Assembly: GCA_036897485.1 (NCBI GenBank)
Contig: JAYMTF010000203.1
Span: 1-45,756, forward strand
DNA length: 45,756 nucleotides
DNA from: Pelargonium nanum
Taxonomy: Eukaryota; Streptophyta; Magnoliopsida; Geraniales; Geraniaceae
Direction of reading: 5' to 3'
Below the pieces are notes generated by a model that was not told where the DNA came from, made no database searches, and saw only the letters and a list, made by a program, of their open reading frames with translations. A program made the translations under genes and the position numbers. Below, one piece after another: positions 1-30,745 of the stretch; the first letter of the stretch is position 1; every line of letters starts with the position of its first letter.

Positions 1-7
1 CTCATTG

Positions 8-30
8 CGTGGGGTGGGGTGGGGTGGGGT
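8..30. repeat. GGGGT short tandem repeat
   Basis: Four consecutive GGGGT units with imperfect flanks. A short TATATC repeat follows at about 92-113. Simple-sequence DNA with no visible function. Confidence 0.8.
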
Positions 31-284
31 TTTGGGTTAAAAGGGGAGAACTACCCCCTGTTATGTAGCTCAATTTTTTTTTTAAAAAAAAATCTATATC
101 TATATCTATATATGAATTTGATTATTAGTTTATTACTTTATTTCCTAAGTTAATTAGGACTCACACCTTTGTATAATATGAACCAGCCACGTTGTGATTT
201 ACGTGTGAGTGTGTGTATATATATATCAATCTTGATTACACCAACAACAAAACCTAAAGAACCTTTAATTGTTCACAGGAGTGA

Positions 285-1554
285 TCAATCATGGTGGAAA
301 ATAACTCAAATGGAAGCAAAACGATTCCTGTGGAAAAGAACTCTAATGAGAGAAAGGTGATTCGATCATCATCTTCTCTTACAAATGTATTTGCAAACGT
401 TGGTGTTCTCTCATCGATGTTAACTCATCACGTGATTCATATTTTCTCTTCCGCTGGCGGAAGATCCATCAAAAGGAGCTACTCATTGCTCTCCTGACTC
501 AATATAATCTATTTATAAACAACTTCGACAAGCCGGGCAAAAGTCTATTTAATCGGCATGTCATTGATTATTATCCTTCCATCGTTATGTTACTAACGGT
601 CAAATCTTTTGATTCTTTTCCATGGTGCAGTGGTAACATTGATGTTGGTCCAGTTCACATCCACGCTGTTTATAAAGATTTGGTCTTATGTTGTCCAAAC
701 TCCTATGGTCATAATATTTACTATATCTGCAATTCTTTCACCGGACAATGGGTCGTCCTTCCTCCGCTCCCGCCTCTTGACTTTTCAGATTGCATGATTG
801 ATGTTGCTCTTTTTGCCTCTAACGAGGGTAATGGTAACAATATTCTCAAAGTTAAAGTGGTTCGTGTTATTAGTCACGCTTTACTCCCAATTCCACTATG
901 CGAAAATAAGGATATGATAAAGGTGGAGATATTCTTATTTGATGACAATAACGGCGAGTGAAAAAGATGGAATGCACCTCAATCATGCTCCTATTTTTTA
1001 AAGGAATATGTGTTCTGCAATAGAATGCTAATTTGGTTGAGCGCGACATTGGACAACACCTATCATCTCACCTTATTCAAATTTCCCACACGTGTTGGTC
1101 ATGTCGACCAAGATATTGTCAATTATACTTATCTTTCGCTTCCTCCTGGTTTCAAAAGAAAAACGGATTTGAGAATAGGAGTGCATAGGGGGAGTTTGCG
1201 AACAGCTCGTTTGAATTCTACGACCCCTTTTGACCGTCACAAATTGATTGTCTGGGAAATCAATAACCATAGTCAGGAATGGAAATTGGTACATGACCTA
1301 GATTTTAGTGAAGTGAATGACTTTGCAATAGCAAAAAATAGATACCAATTCCTGAATGGCTATGTTATGGCATTCCACCCACATGAGTCTTATATGTGGT
1401 TGTGCAATGTACGGGAAAAAAAGCACAACTTATTCGAAGGCAGCTTCCTCCGAAGGTGTGCAAAGTCTTCCCACTTATGCTTCCTTCTTGGCCTTCACTC
1501 ATTTCCCGTCTGAGCGAAAAAAGAGATGCGGCCTTGATGGATCCTGATGAATAG
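285..1554 (+). pseudogene. F-box-type (F-box/kelch or DUF295-like) gene, disrupted
   Basis: Conceptual translation gives a degraded F-box region around 410-480 (HVIHIF, then after a frame change RWRKIHQKELL). A long domain typical of plant F-box-associated proteins follows (GQWVVLPPLPPL near 760; LIVWEINNHSQEWKLVHDL near 1245-1300; VFPLMLPSW near 1465-1485). The reading frame is broken three ways. There is a frame change near 440. An in-frame TGA at 959-961 sits where the context (GE-stop-KRW) suggests a former Trp. Another frame change near 1420-1460 precedes a stop at 1552-1554. An F-box gene would normally encode a substrate adaptor of an SCF ubiquitin ligase. The breaks are seen directly; the family call rests on motif resemblance. 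A small intron could explain one frame change, but not the nonsense codon. Confidence 0.6.
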
Positions 1555-1758
1555 AAATCGAGCATTATGATGCCCTTTTCCTCTAAAGTTTAGACTACTT
1601 AAAATATATTGTTTTTCTCAGGAGATTTGTGGAATCTTTTGTTTAAGGAATTATTAATTAATTGCCTAATTATACTCTATTTGTGGAATCTCCAATTAGT
1701 TTTATATGAACTATATTTCAAATTAATGCTTAGTTTTTATTTTATTTAAAAAAAGACA

Positions 1759-1866
1759 TAGTTCTTTTACCAATTTCACATACCTCAGCAGAGAGACTCA
1801 AATTCGAAATCTCAAAGAGAACCCGAAGCGTTTAAACCGCGCTTGGCCCAACCTGCCTTGATATTA
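1759..1866. repeat. SINE-like dispersed repeat, copy A
   Basis: Positions 1799-1860 closely resemble 36316-36380 inside the BAHD gene. Both contain 'ctcaaag', then 'aagcgttta', then 'cttggccc', then 'cctgccttg' or 'cctaccttg', with the same spacing. A short AAAAGACA occurs on each side (near 1751 and 1867), compatible with a target-site duplication. The family name is unknown to me. Confidence 0.5.
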
Positions 1867-1924
1867 AAAGACAAAAGAAGATTATGTATGTTTTATATTA
1901 TAAAAAGAGTATTAGGAATCTCAA

Positions 1925-2110
1925 CCAATATTAATTGGCTGAGAGACAAAGAAAACGGATCCGGGCGGGGCGCTCCGCGCACAAAAATTCATTGGGGCGG
2001 GTATGAGTGTAAATAGCTGATGTGACATCACCTAATTGGCCATGATTTATTGGCTGAGACTCTAAGCCAATAAATTATGGCTAAGCCAATAAATCATAAC
2101 TGAGAGTCTT
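1925..2110 (-). mobile_element. MITE-like repeat, copy 1 (inverted relative to 4830-5165)
   Basis: The reverse complement of about 1955-2007 matches 4880-4937. Both carry ctcata..ccg.cccaatgaattttt, then cggagcg.cccgc.cgg.tcc. Next to this core lies a perfect 14-bp inverted repeat, atgatttattggct at 2042-2055 and its complement at 2084-2097. Related 'tttattgg.tgagactct' motifs recur in both copies. No coding capacity is seen, so it looks like a short non-autonomous element. Confidence 0.6.
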
Positions 2111-2870
2111 TTTTCTCTTATAAAAAACCAAAAACGAAATTGACTACTACTTTAAATTCAAGAGATGTCAATTTTAGGACGAGTTATCCCAATAAATAAA
2201 ATGAAATTGGACGGTTTATATCCAGTTCACATCCAGACCACCAAACACGACTTAGCAAGGTCAATCATTGCAGCACACAGACCCGAACCCCAAAACGACG
2301 CCGCATCGGAGTTCCATTACACCGAAACGCCGTCGTTTGACCTCGGCACCATCTTTTTTGTCGTTCTTTTTATGAACCCTCTCTGTCCTTTCAGTTGTTT
2401 TACAAGACACCCTCAGAGGGAGAGTAAAGTGCTCCTCAAACCCACATCTCTACCCTCTCTCTGCTTCGTTGACCCCCAAATCTCCCATCAAAACTCCAAG
2501 ATCTGTTCACTGCGATCCCTAATTTCACTTTCTCAAGGTCAGATCTCTCTCCTTTTCGCTTCTTTCCGTTCAAAATCTCGCCTTTTTTTTGGTTTTTTCT
2601 CGCGATTTCTGACCAGTTCTTCGTAGTTTTTTTGGGTTTTTGTCTAATTCACTGTGTTTTATCGTTGGGTTTGTTTCAGATCTCTGTGGTTGGAAAAACC
2701 CATTACAGATTTTAAGGTTTCTGCATCTGGGTATGTTTTGATTGTGTCGTTTTAGATCTGGATCGAGAGGAAAGAAGGTTTCTTTTTGGAGGTTTGAACT
2801 TACCCAGTTCGGGTTTTGGGTGGTAGGGTTTGAGATATTGTTGCTTGAATTGGTGTTTTGTGTTTGTGAA
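2111..2870 (+). promoter_or_regulatory. Promoter and 5' UTR region of the CAF1 gene
   Basis: A short inverted pair, aaacgacg (about 2292) and cgtcgttt (about 2331), lies in a GC-richer patch. Pyrimidine-rich sequence follows at 2390-2540, typical of a plant leader. A plausible 5'UTR intron runs 2538-2679 (ctcaag/gtcaga to ttgtttcag). No in-frame ATG lies between this intron and 2871, so 2871 is the natural start. The 153-codon open frame at 2165-2626 has no recognisable protein and is probably leader sequence. Confidence 0.5.
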
Positions 2871-3695
2871 ATGTCTATTGTACCGATACCGAAAACGGAT
2901 TCGATTCATATTCGAGAGGTGTGGAATGACAATCTCGAAGAAGAATTCGCTTTGATTCGTGAAATTGTTGACAAGTATAATTATGTCGCGATGGATACTG
3001 AATTCCCGGGCGTGGTTCTGCGCCCCGTGGGAACTTTCAAGAACATCAACGACTATAATTACCAAACATTGAAGGATAATGTTGATATGTTGAAGCTGAT
3101 TCAGCTTGGTCTCACTTTCTCTGATGAGAATGGGAATCTTCCAACTTGTGGGACAGACAAGTTCTGCATTTGGCAATTCAATTTTCGCGAGTTTAACTTG
3201 ACTACTGACATCTTTGCTACTGACTCCATCGAGTTGTTGCGCCAGTGCGGGATCGATTTTAAGAAGAACAATGAGATGGGTATTGATGTGAATCGGTTTG
3301 GTGAGCTCATGATGTCTTCAGGGATAGTGTTGAATGAGGGTGTCCATTGGGTCACTTTCCACAGTGGCTATGATTTCGGGTACTTGCTTAAGCTGTTGAC
3401 ATGCCGGTTCTTGCCCGACACTCAAGCAGGGTTCTTTGATTTGATCAATATGTATTTCCCGATGGTGTATGATATCAAGCACTTGATGAAGTTCTGCAAT
3501 AGTCTTCATGGAGGCTTGAACAAGCTTGCTGAGTTGTTGGAGGTGGAGAGGGTTGGCATATGCCATCAAGCAGGCTCTGATAGTTTGCTCACATCGTGCA
3601 CCTTCAGAAAGTTGAGGGATACTTTCTTTTTGGGGTCTACTGAGAAATATGCCGGTGTTTTGTATGGTCTAGGTGTTGATGGAAATTCCAGTTGA
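2871..3695 (+). CDS. CAF1: CCR4-associated factor 1 (CAF1) poly(A) deadenylase
   Basis: Intronless frame of 274 residues, the usual size of plant CAF1 proteins. CAF1 is the DEDD-type 3'-5' exoribonuclease subunit of the CCR4-NOT complex. It shortens mRNA poly(A) tails in the cytoplasm and so starts mRNA decay. The catalytic residues are visible: D42 and E44 in AMDTEFPG, D168 in [14 protein letters not shown], and H232 with D237 in [12 protein letters not shown]. The N-terminus ([13 protein letters not shown]) is the standard family opening. The frame continues open upstream of 2871 but without an ATG, so Met 2871 is chosen. The gene is complete with no sign of decay. Many plant CAF1 genes are single-exon and stress-responsive; the second point is family knowledge and is not shown here. 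Which paralogue this is cannot be decided by eye. Confidence 0.95.
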   Translation: MSIVPIPKTDSIHIREVWNDNLEEEFALIREIVDKYNYVAMDTEFPGVVLRPVGTFKNINDYNYQTLKDNVDMLKLIQLGLTFSDENGNLPTCGTDKFCIWQFNFREFNLTTDIFATDSIELLRQCGIDFKKNNEMGIDVNRFGELMMSSGIVLNEGVHWVTFHSGYDFGYLLKLLTCRFLPDTQAGFFDLINMYFPMVYDIKHLMKFCNSLHGGLNKLAELLEVERVGICHQAGSDSLLTSCTFRKLRDTFFLGSTEKYAGVLYGLGVDGNSS

Positions 3696-4829
3696 ATGGG
3701 AATAATTGGGAAAATGGATGAATATCTGTAGACTACTTCAGTGTGGAACTTTTAGTTCTTGTACACTTCAGCAAAAGATTGTTGTGTTAGTGATGACCTT
3801 TTTTCTTTTGTTTGCTTTGTAAGATGTAACTTAAACCTCAATGGTTTTGTAGCTTGAGTTTCATGTAAATTAATTTACTTAGTGTTTCAATAATAATCTT
3901 AACTATTTTCAAGTTTTCTGCTTGGTTTACTTGTCCTTTTGATCATTTCGGTAGGTTTTATGGGAGCATGGTTGTCTCATTAAACGTATCTATCCCTCTT
4001 TTTACTCAATGATTTCTGGATACAGGTAGCTATATATGCACCTCATTGTATATACATTGTAACAGAATATGCATTTGTTATTGTGTATTTTTGGAGTTTC
4101 TTTGTTTTGACAGTGTCTGTGTTTACATTATGGTTTGTTTTAGTCCTTTTGGATGTAATTTTCCTTAAGTAACATAGATTGTATTGGCAATAGATGTTTG
4201 GGTTCAGCAGTTTTGTACCTATTGCCTTGAATCATGCAATGGTGTCAATATATAGCTGTCTGGTAAAGGCCTTCCTTTTTCCATCTGTAATTAGGCTTTG
4301 GTATTATGAGCATCTCATGGTGTTCTCGTTTTCTCGTCCGATAACCCGATTTACAGGTTATGCTGGAAGGGATCGTATTCGATGGAATTCAAAAGTAAAT
4401 GAATGGCTGCTTCCATTTTGCAGGTTATCTGATACTTCCATGCTTGTTATGTCTTAGCTTAACTGAAACCAAGTTATAATATTTCACTACAGCTCCATCT
4501 GAATTCTGATACTGTTGAATCTCGGTACTATGTGCTATATTTTGTCATTGATAAGCTATTGATGGTTATTTATTACACACTGCACTGCAATGTTGCAGGA
4601 TGAGAAAGGACCTGGTTTTAATGGTTTTAATGTTCTTAATGTTTTATCATTTATATTCATCCATCAATTCAAAGCTGCATTATTTCAACAGTACTTGATT
4701 TGTTTATGTGAAACCTTAACTCTCATCACTTGAGCTCAGTCAGGAAAATATGGTTGATCAATTTCTGGGTATCTTGATTGTTTTCACAGCTTGCTTTCAT
4801 GATCTTGTTTCTCAACAAACAAAAGTAAC
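3696..4829 (+). other. CAF1 3' UTR and intergenic DNA
   Basis: No gene recognised. A polyadenylation-like AATAATAA lies near 3887. The rest is T-rich low-complexity DNA with only shadow open frames (for example 4194-4457, which resembles nothing known). Confidence 0.5.
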
Positions 4830-5165
4830 CATAAATCATGGTTGAGATAGAATCTCGGTCATAGTTTATTGGATGAGACTCTCATAACCGTCCCAATGAA
4901 TTTTTGGACGCGGAGCGTCCCGCTCGGGTCCATTTTGTTTGTCTTTTGACTGAAATTTCGGGCACTCGAAAGAGAAAAAAAATATAAGTCATGGTTTATT
5001 GGATGAGACTCTCACTGAATAAACATAATCATGAGGCAATGCCATCTCATCAATTAGCACCTATACCCGCTCTATACGCTCTATCATGATCCATTTCCTT
5101 TGCCTGTTAATTAAGAGTCTCGGACAATAAATGATGACCGAGATTTCAAACACTCTGTATGAAAT
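4830..5165 (+). mobile_element. MITE-like repeat, copy 2
   Basis: This is the inverted partner of 1925-2110. The shared core is at 4880-4937, with the GC-rich stretch cggagcgtcccgctcggg. The motif 'tttattggatgagactctca' occurs twice (4866 and 4996), and an inverted, diverged form appears at about 5108-5145. Together with copy 1 it brackets the CAF1 gene in opposite orientation. Confidence 0.55.
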
Positions 5166-5711
5166 ATAGTTTATCTCATTTTCCTGATAGATAGTCACAG
5201 TCAAATGATAAACAAAAACCAGAGTTTTGGGTCTCCACTATCTCCCAACACTTCCTCAAATTAGGTGTCGACGTGGACCAGGTGCAACGTGGTGGGCCCA
5301 CCCTCTCTCCCATCATCATCTTTATTTATTTTTGCTTCCAATTCAATCAACACTCCAAAAATAAAGATAACAAAAAATAACAAATTGCTAAAATAAAAAA
5401 AGAAAAATATAGTAAAAATATAAAAAAAATGCCACCCTGTAACTTTCTCTGTGTCTTGTTTGACCACGCGCCTCGTTGCCTTCTCAGAAAATCCCTCCTA
5501 AAACCAAAACGCACCGAACCCATCTTCCTCCTCCCTTCGCCCGAGTCCGCAACTCGTTGTCACCCGCCGACTCGCCACCGTCCTCTCCGATCAACTCGCT
5601 CTCACAACCGCCATTTCTGTGTCCTCACCGAATAATAATATCAAAGCAGTTTTTAATATTGAAACCAGATATTCGGATCCCTAGACCGAGGCGATCCGGA
5701 TCTCACCCGCC
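5166..5711 (+). promoter_or_regulatory. Promoter and leader of the b561/DOMON gene
   Basis: A strongly A-rich tract (5385-5430, several TATA-like words) gives way to a C-rich, pyrimidine-rich leader from about 5500 to 5711. A 68-codon upstream frame opens with ATG at 5429 and closes at 5635. Whether it is transcribed depends on the start site, which the sequence does not fix. Confidence 0.4.
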
Positions 5712-8408
5712 ATGCCTCACGCCCCGGTCCTCCTAGGGCTTCTGTTCTTCACCTTCCTCCACCTCTCTTGCCATGCAGATCCGGATCGATCCTGCTCCAG
5801 GAACTCCAGTCTCGTCGGCTTCGAATCTGAATTCACCATGGTTCGGCACCAGCTTCGCGGATTTATTGAAATCATTGACGACTGCTCCTTCCAGGTCTCC
5901 GAATTCGACATGCTCGCCGGCGCCGACGTCCACTGGTGGGCGGCCTCCTCCCTCGACTTTGCCAATCTCACCTCCGGGTTCGTCATCTCCGATCACAAAC
6001 TCAATCAAACTTATAAGAATGCTAGTTTTGTTGTGCATTTGAGAGATAATGTCACTTGGGATCGGATCCAGGTCCTCGCGATCTGGGACCTCCCCACCGC
6101 CACCGATTTTGGCCACGCTGTTCTCGGCAACGGGACCAATGTGACGGAGGCAGCGGCGGCTCCGGCCGCGGCGTCCGGGGTCCCGAATGTCCCTCACTCG
6201 GCGCCGACCATGTTTGAGAATTGTAAGGTCCTGTCCAAGGACTATCGGGTGCGTTGGTCGCTGAATGTTGACGATGATTTGATTGATATTGGTTTGGAGG
6301 CGGTCACTGGGACCATGAACTATATGGCTTTTGGGTGGGCAAACCCTAATGCGACCTCCCAGCTCATGCTGGGGGCAGATGTGGCTGTTGCTGGGTTTAC
6401 AGAGGATGGGATGCCATTTGTTGATGATTTTTTCATTACAGAATACAGTGAGTGTATGGTGAAGGATGGCAAGGCACAGGGGGTTTGTCCCGATGCTATT
6501 TACGAGGATTCTGGTGCCGAGGAGATGGTGAATAGCACCGAATTGGTCTATGGGCATCGGAAGGATGGTGTCTCCTTCATTCGGTATCAGAGGCCACTGA
6601 AGATGGTTGATCAGAAGTATGATGTGGAGGTGAATCATACTAAGAATATGACAGTCATTTGGGCGTTGGGCTTGATGAGGCCACCCGATGCTCTTAGGCC
6701 TTATTATTTGCCACAAAATCATGGGGGGCCACGGTCGGTGACTTTTGCGCATTTGGTGCTTAATGTTTCAGAGCACGTCAATGATTGTTTAGGGCCTCTT
6801 AATGCAGTTGATAAGGAAGATCAGGATTTGATTATAGCTGATGGGATTAAGCCACTGGTTGTCATGTCTGGCATGGCACTTCATTACCCAAATCCACCTC
6901 ATCCTCCTAAGGTTCTGTATATAAACAAAAAGGAGGCTCCTGTGCTTAGAGTAGAGAGAGGGGTGCCAGTGACGTTTTCAATACAAGCTGGGCATGATGT
7001 CGCCCTCTATATTACTTCTGACCCGCTTGGTGGGAATGCCACAGTGAGGAACGCTACTGAAACCATTTATGCTGGAGGGCCAGATGCTCAAGGAGTTCAG
7101 GCCAGTCCAACAGAATTAATCTGGGCACCTGACAGGAATACCCCGGATCAAGTTTATTATCAGTCATTGTATCAGGAGAAAATGGGTTGGAAAATTCAGG
7201 TGGTTGATGGGGGTCTGCCAGATATGTATAATAATAGTGTTGTTTTGGATGATCAGCAAGTTACCTTTTTTTGGACATTGTCAGACGGTTCAATATCTAT
7301 TGCGGCTCGGGGGGAGAAAAAAAGTGGTTACCTTGCGATTGGATTTGGCAGTGGAATGGTGGATAGCTATGCTTATGTGGGATGGGTTGACGATAAGGGA
7401 AAAGGGCGAGTGAATACATATTGGATTGATGGAAGGGACCCCTCAAATGTGCATCCAACACATGAGAATTTAACTTATGTGAGGTGCAAGTCAGAGAATG
7501 ATATCATTACGTTGGAGTTTACGCGTCCCCTAAAACCATCTTGCAGTCAGGATAGCAGGCCTGAGTGTAAAAATATTATTGACCCGACAACTCCTCTTAG
7601 AGTTATTTGGGCAATGGGAGCTAGGTGGTCAGACGAACATTTAAGTGAGAGGAATATGCATTCTGTTACAAGCAGTAGACCCATACGTGTTCTCCTTATG
7701 CGGGGCTCAGCTGAGGCAGAGCAGGATCTGTTACCAGTGTTATCTGTACATGGGTTTATGATGTTTCTTGCGTGGGGTATTTTGCTTCCTGGAGGTATAC
7801 TGGCAGTTAGATACTTGAAACATTTAAAGGGTGATGTGTGGTTCAAGGTTCATGTTTACTTGCAGCATTCAGGTTTAGCAATTGTCTTGCTTGGTCTTCT
7901 TTTTGCTGTGGCTGAGCTTCGTGCTTTCAATTTTGATGCATTTCATGTTAAGATTGGTACAGTTGCTATATTTTTGGCTTGTGCCCAACCATTTAATGCT
8001 TACTTGAGGCCTAAAAGGCCTGCTGAAGGAGAGCCGGTTTCTCCTAAAAGGATGATTTGGGAGTTTTTCCATTTTATGGTTGGCAGAGGTGCTATTATTG
8101 CGGGAATTGCAGCACTGTTCAGCGGAATGAAACATTTAGGAGATAGGTATGGCAGTGAGAACGTTCACGGACTTAATTGGGCATTGATAATTTGGTTCTT
8201 GCTTGGTGCAGTCCTGGTTGTTTATCTAGAATACTGTGAAAGACAGCGAAGGAAGGAAAGATTATTTGGAAGAGGCGGCAATTGGGTGCTGGGTGACCTT
8301 GACGAAGACGACTCTCTAGATCTCTTGAGCCCGTCTAGGAATCTTGGAGAAAAAGAGTCGCGCTCCTCTGGAAGAATGGAAATTCAGCTAGAACCCTTGG
8401 CGAGATAG
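5712..8408 (+). CDS. Cytochrome b561, DM13 and DOMON domain-containing protein (At5g54830-like)
   Basis: Single uninterrupted frame of 898 residues, close to the roughly 900 of the Arabidopsis counterpart. A signal peptide is evident (about residues 1-22, hydrophobic core LLGLLFFTFLHLSCHA). A DM13-type region follows at about 35-150 (SSLDFANLTSGFVISD). The first DOMON domain is at about 170-330 (WSLNVDDDLIDIGLEAVTG) and the second at about 515-665 (FFWTLSDGSISIAARG, YLAIGFGSGMVDSYAYVGW). From about 675 to 840 there is a five- to six-helix cytochrome b561 core with conserved His in VHGFMMFLAWG, HVYLQHSG and EFFHFMVGR, the expected haem ligands. Many N-glycosylation sequons precede the membrane part. 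The family is thought to move electrons, often from ascorbate, across the plasma or an internal membrane; the substrate of this subtype is not known to me. The start is the first ATG directly preceding the signal peptide. Confidence 0.93.
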   Translation: MPHAPVLLGLLFFTFLHLSCHADPDRSCSRNSSLVGFESEFTMVRHQLRGFIEIIDDCSFQVSEFDMLAGADVHWWAASSLDFANLTSGFVISDHKLNQTYKNASFVVHLRDNVTWDRIQVLAIWDLPTATDFGHAVLGNGTNVTEAAAAPAAASGVPNVPHSAPTMFENCKVLSKDYRVRWSLNVDDDLIDIGLEAVTGTMNYMAFGWANPNATSQLMLGADVAVAGFTEDGMPFVDDFFITEYSECMVKDGKAQGVCPDAIYEDSGAEEMVNSTELVYGHRKDGVSFIRYQRPLKMVDQKYDVEVNHTKNMTVIWALGLMRPPDALRPYYLPQNHGGPRSVTFAHLVLNVSEHVNDCLGPLNAVDKEDQDLIIADGIKPLVVMSGMALHYPNPPHPPKVLYINKKEAPVLRVERGVPVTFSIQAGHDVALYITSDPLGGNATVRNATETIYAGGPDAQGVQASPTELIWAPDRNTPDQVYYQSLYQEKMGWKIQVVDGGLPDMYNNSVVLDDQQVTFFWTLSDGSISIAARGEKKSGYLAIGFGSGMVDSYAYVGWVDDKGKGRVNTYWIDGRDPSNVHPTHENLTYVRCKSENDIITLEFTRPLKPSCSQDSRPECKNIIDPTTPLRVIWAMGARWSDEHLSERNMHSVTSSRPIRVLLMRGSAEAEQDLLPVLSVHGFMMFLAWGILLPGGILAVRYLKHLKGDVWFKVHVYLQHSGLAIVLLGLLFAVAELRAFNFDAFHVKIGTVAIFLACAQPFNAYLRPKRPAEGEPVSPKRMIWEFFHFMVGRGAIIAGIAALFSGMKHLGDRYGSENVHGLNWALIIWFLLGAVLVVYLEYCERQRRKERLFGRGGNWVLGDLDEDDSLDLLSPSRNLGEKESRSSGRMEIQLEPLAR

Positions 8409-8899
8409 ATATGTTTTGATAATTTTGATTTATTGGAACCCACCATTGTTCACCAGTTTTGCAGATAGCCCCAGTTATACAAGGGATGACAATCCTATTC
8501 ATTTTGCTCAAAAGGGTTTTTGCAGGTGTGCTGGAGTTTTGTTTATGAGTTATTGTATCTGCAACCAACCCTTCATCTTGAGCAGTAATTACACTACACT
8601 GTATTTTGTATACTTGATACAGCTTTTAGCATAGTGGAAGGTTACATCATTTTATCTTATCTATTGAATATAAAAGCACAAGTTATATTCAAGGCATATT
8701 TGCTTGGAAACTTAACTGTTGAATTGATTTATAGCAAATTCTCTTGTTATAAACTTATAATTTTGTACAGTTGCATAGTTTGAGTCCAATCTTATGCTAA
8801 GATCAACTTCCTTTCATAAATTGCAAGAGATGATGTAATTAAAATCGGTGATGCATAAGATTTCATAAATATTTATACATCGGCATTTTGAGATATGGG
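8409..8899 (+). other. 3' UTR of the b561/DOMON gene and spacer
   Basis: A polyadenylation-like TTGAATATAAAAG is near 8663. Otherwise AT-rich with no gene seen. Confidence 0.4.
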
Positions 8900-9800
8900 A
8901 GAAAAGAGGTTGACGTTAGCCGCTAAGACCTAGGTCATGCCATGGCACTTCTTACACATATGTGGGCGAACTTTGGTTGTGGCTCTGATTCTCTCTCCTA
9001 GGAACTTATTGAGCTCTTTGTGACCTAACCCATTTTGGCCTTTGGGAGTGATTCTAGGCATTTTCATAGTTTGATTGATTTGTCATTTTGTGATACAATT
9101 ATTGTCTACACCTCGCTACTCATCTCAGCAAATTTAGGATCCTCCATCATCTTCCGGCATGATGTGATTCAATGTGTGTAACTCCAACACTTGTTCAAAT
9201 TTCTACACACTTAAACTCGAGTTATGTGTTAGCTCTTCAAGTTTATATCTCTAGCTCTCTAACTCTCATGAGGCAGCTTCAACTCCTATGAGATAGTTAC
9301 AAGTCTCATCTCCTAGGACTTAGCTTCCTATTGTCGAGCGACGTTACCAAGCACAAAGCTCCTTATCGTGTTACTCAAGACATTCTGGCAAAGTATGAAA
9401 AGACCTAACATAGGGATCCAAAGAGATTTCTCCTCATTTATCTAGGCTAAAATGTCAACATGGTTATCAAGGCATACCAAAATTCTTGTTCAAAGCTTGC
9501 CTTCTTAGCTTGTTTGTAAGAAATCTCTCTTCTTCCTTTTCCAAATCGCAAAACTTGTTGTTGCAATCATTTCATTAAACTCAACTTGTCCTCTAAAATC
9601 TGGTTGCTTGTTTTTAAGTTTTTGTATTTATTGTTATTCACCTAACTCTTTAAATCTCCTTTGTGAAGTTTCTTTAGCCTTTTGTTTTGAAGCTTGAGTG
9701 TGTCATGATCTTGTTCTAGAAACTTAAAATCCTCCATAGAACCTTGATATATGAGGATTTCCATCATCATCGTTGGTCTTCGGTCAATTACATCTCTGTG
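8900..9800 (-). mobile_element. Possible decayed retrotransposon gag-like fragment
   Basis: On the minus strand this stretch gives broken frames with a charged, coiled-coil-like flavour (EDFKFLEQDHDTLKLQNKRL near 9690-9745; LEDKLSLMK near 9575; KVRPHMCKKCHGMT near 8932-8975). Many stops and frame shifts interrupt them. Lys/Leu-rich coils like these occur in the gag region of plant Copia elements, but no zinc knuckle or protease motif is intact. The call is tentative; unannotated spacer is the alternative. Confidence 0.25.
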
Positions 9801-10480
9801 AGGGATAATGTAAACACGTTATGGAGGTTTTTAAGTACCTCTATTTAAAAGAAATTACAAATATTTGAAATATGCTAGTTAGTAGGTATGTCTAATTTAT
9901 ATAATACATGACATACGAAGTTCATTATATATATATATACGTACAGTAATAATGATAAAATTTATCAATATTAATTTTAAATCATTAACGACAACTGAAA
10001 GTGACAAACTGCGTCGCTGATTTGCAACACATTAGTAAAGGAACAAGCGATGTTGATAAACAACGCCAATTTCGCCGTTGATGATTAACAACACATGTAA
10101 CAACACTATGATGATTGCCATTGCTAGTGACATAAACCACAATATCAATAACAACAAATTTTATTATCGAACAAAATTTATCGAAAAATCTCACACGAGA
10201 CTAAAAAATAAGTCAATAAACCTGTCGAACAACGCCACACGAGTAAAAACCGAGTCAATTATGTGAAATATAATTAATGATGCAAAAACATTGAAAGCTT
10301 AGATGCTTAAAAGTTTAGCAAGCCATGAACAAAAATGTACGGAGTATAGTGTAGGTCAATACAATTTGCCTAACAAAATTATATACCACAAAATGAAAGT
10401 GAAAGGACAATAATGACCCTTGTCAAACGGACAAAAAAATTGTACTATACCGTAATTTCAAGTTTTGCAAAGCTACATAT
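9801..10480. other. Gene-free AT-rich spacer
   Basis: No coding region, RNA gene or clear repeat boundary is seen. There is a short TA run near 9927-9940. Confidence 0.5.
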
Positions 10481-11114
10481 AAATGGTTTGAGATGTTAAA
10501 TATTCTCGCGTGGTGTAAGATTAGATCCTCCTCCTCCTTTTACTTTCTAAACCCAGCTCCGGTTTTGGAGGATTTCATTTCAGAGATCCGAGAACTCCAG
10601 GTAATTCACTCGCTGTCTGCAACTTCACCGCCATTCTCATCAAATTGCTTTGTATCAGTAAAATCCTGATAATGGCCCTTAAATTTTTAGCTTCTTTTTT
10701 GGGTTAATTTTTGTTCGAGGTTTTTGGTAATGGGTATGGTGTTTTTGCACAAATACATGCTCTGATGTAGAGTATCGTCGTGTGGGTACTTGTTGGCTTG
10801 TGTCTCTGGGGGCTTCTGTTGCTGCCATGTGAGTTGAGTCTGGTGTTTTAGTGTGCTTTGCTTTGAATTTCTGCTCCTACAGTTTGTTTGTGACGCGGGT
10901 TTTAGGGTATTTCGTATTTGGGAATTGGCATTGAGATTTCTGTTCAAGCTGCGATTTTTCTACTTGTTTGTGTGTATGTGCATGTGCCATGAGGTTTTAT
11001 GTTGAATTCTATGTGCCTTGTGCATCTAGTTTTTTTTTGATAATCAGTTTTTTAGTGTTGGGTCATAATTTCATTAAGAATACTTTTTTTGTTTTGTTTT
11101 GTCATGTAGAAGAA
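10481..11114 (+). promoter_or_regulatory. Promoter, leader and 5'UTR intron of PICKLE
   Basis: A pyrimidine-rich leader (about 10525-10600) ends at CCAG/GTAATT. A leader intron probably runs 10601-11109 and ends ...TTTTGTCATGTAG, five bases before the start codon at 11115. The intron is T-rich, as in plant genes with leader introns. Confidence 0.5.

Positions 11115-30745
<19,631 letters not shown>

Noticed and set aside
2165-2626. 153-codon frame upstream of CAF1
   Set aside because: Low-complexity Ser/Phe/Leu translation from a pyrimidine-rich leader; it spans a likely 5'UTR intron and matches no known family.
5733-6752. Long 339-codon open frame on the minus strand
   Set aside because: Antisense to the b561/DOMON gene, with no domain or motif. 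The plus-strand frame has clear domains and a signal peptide.
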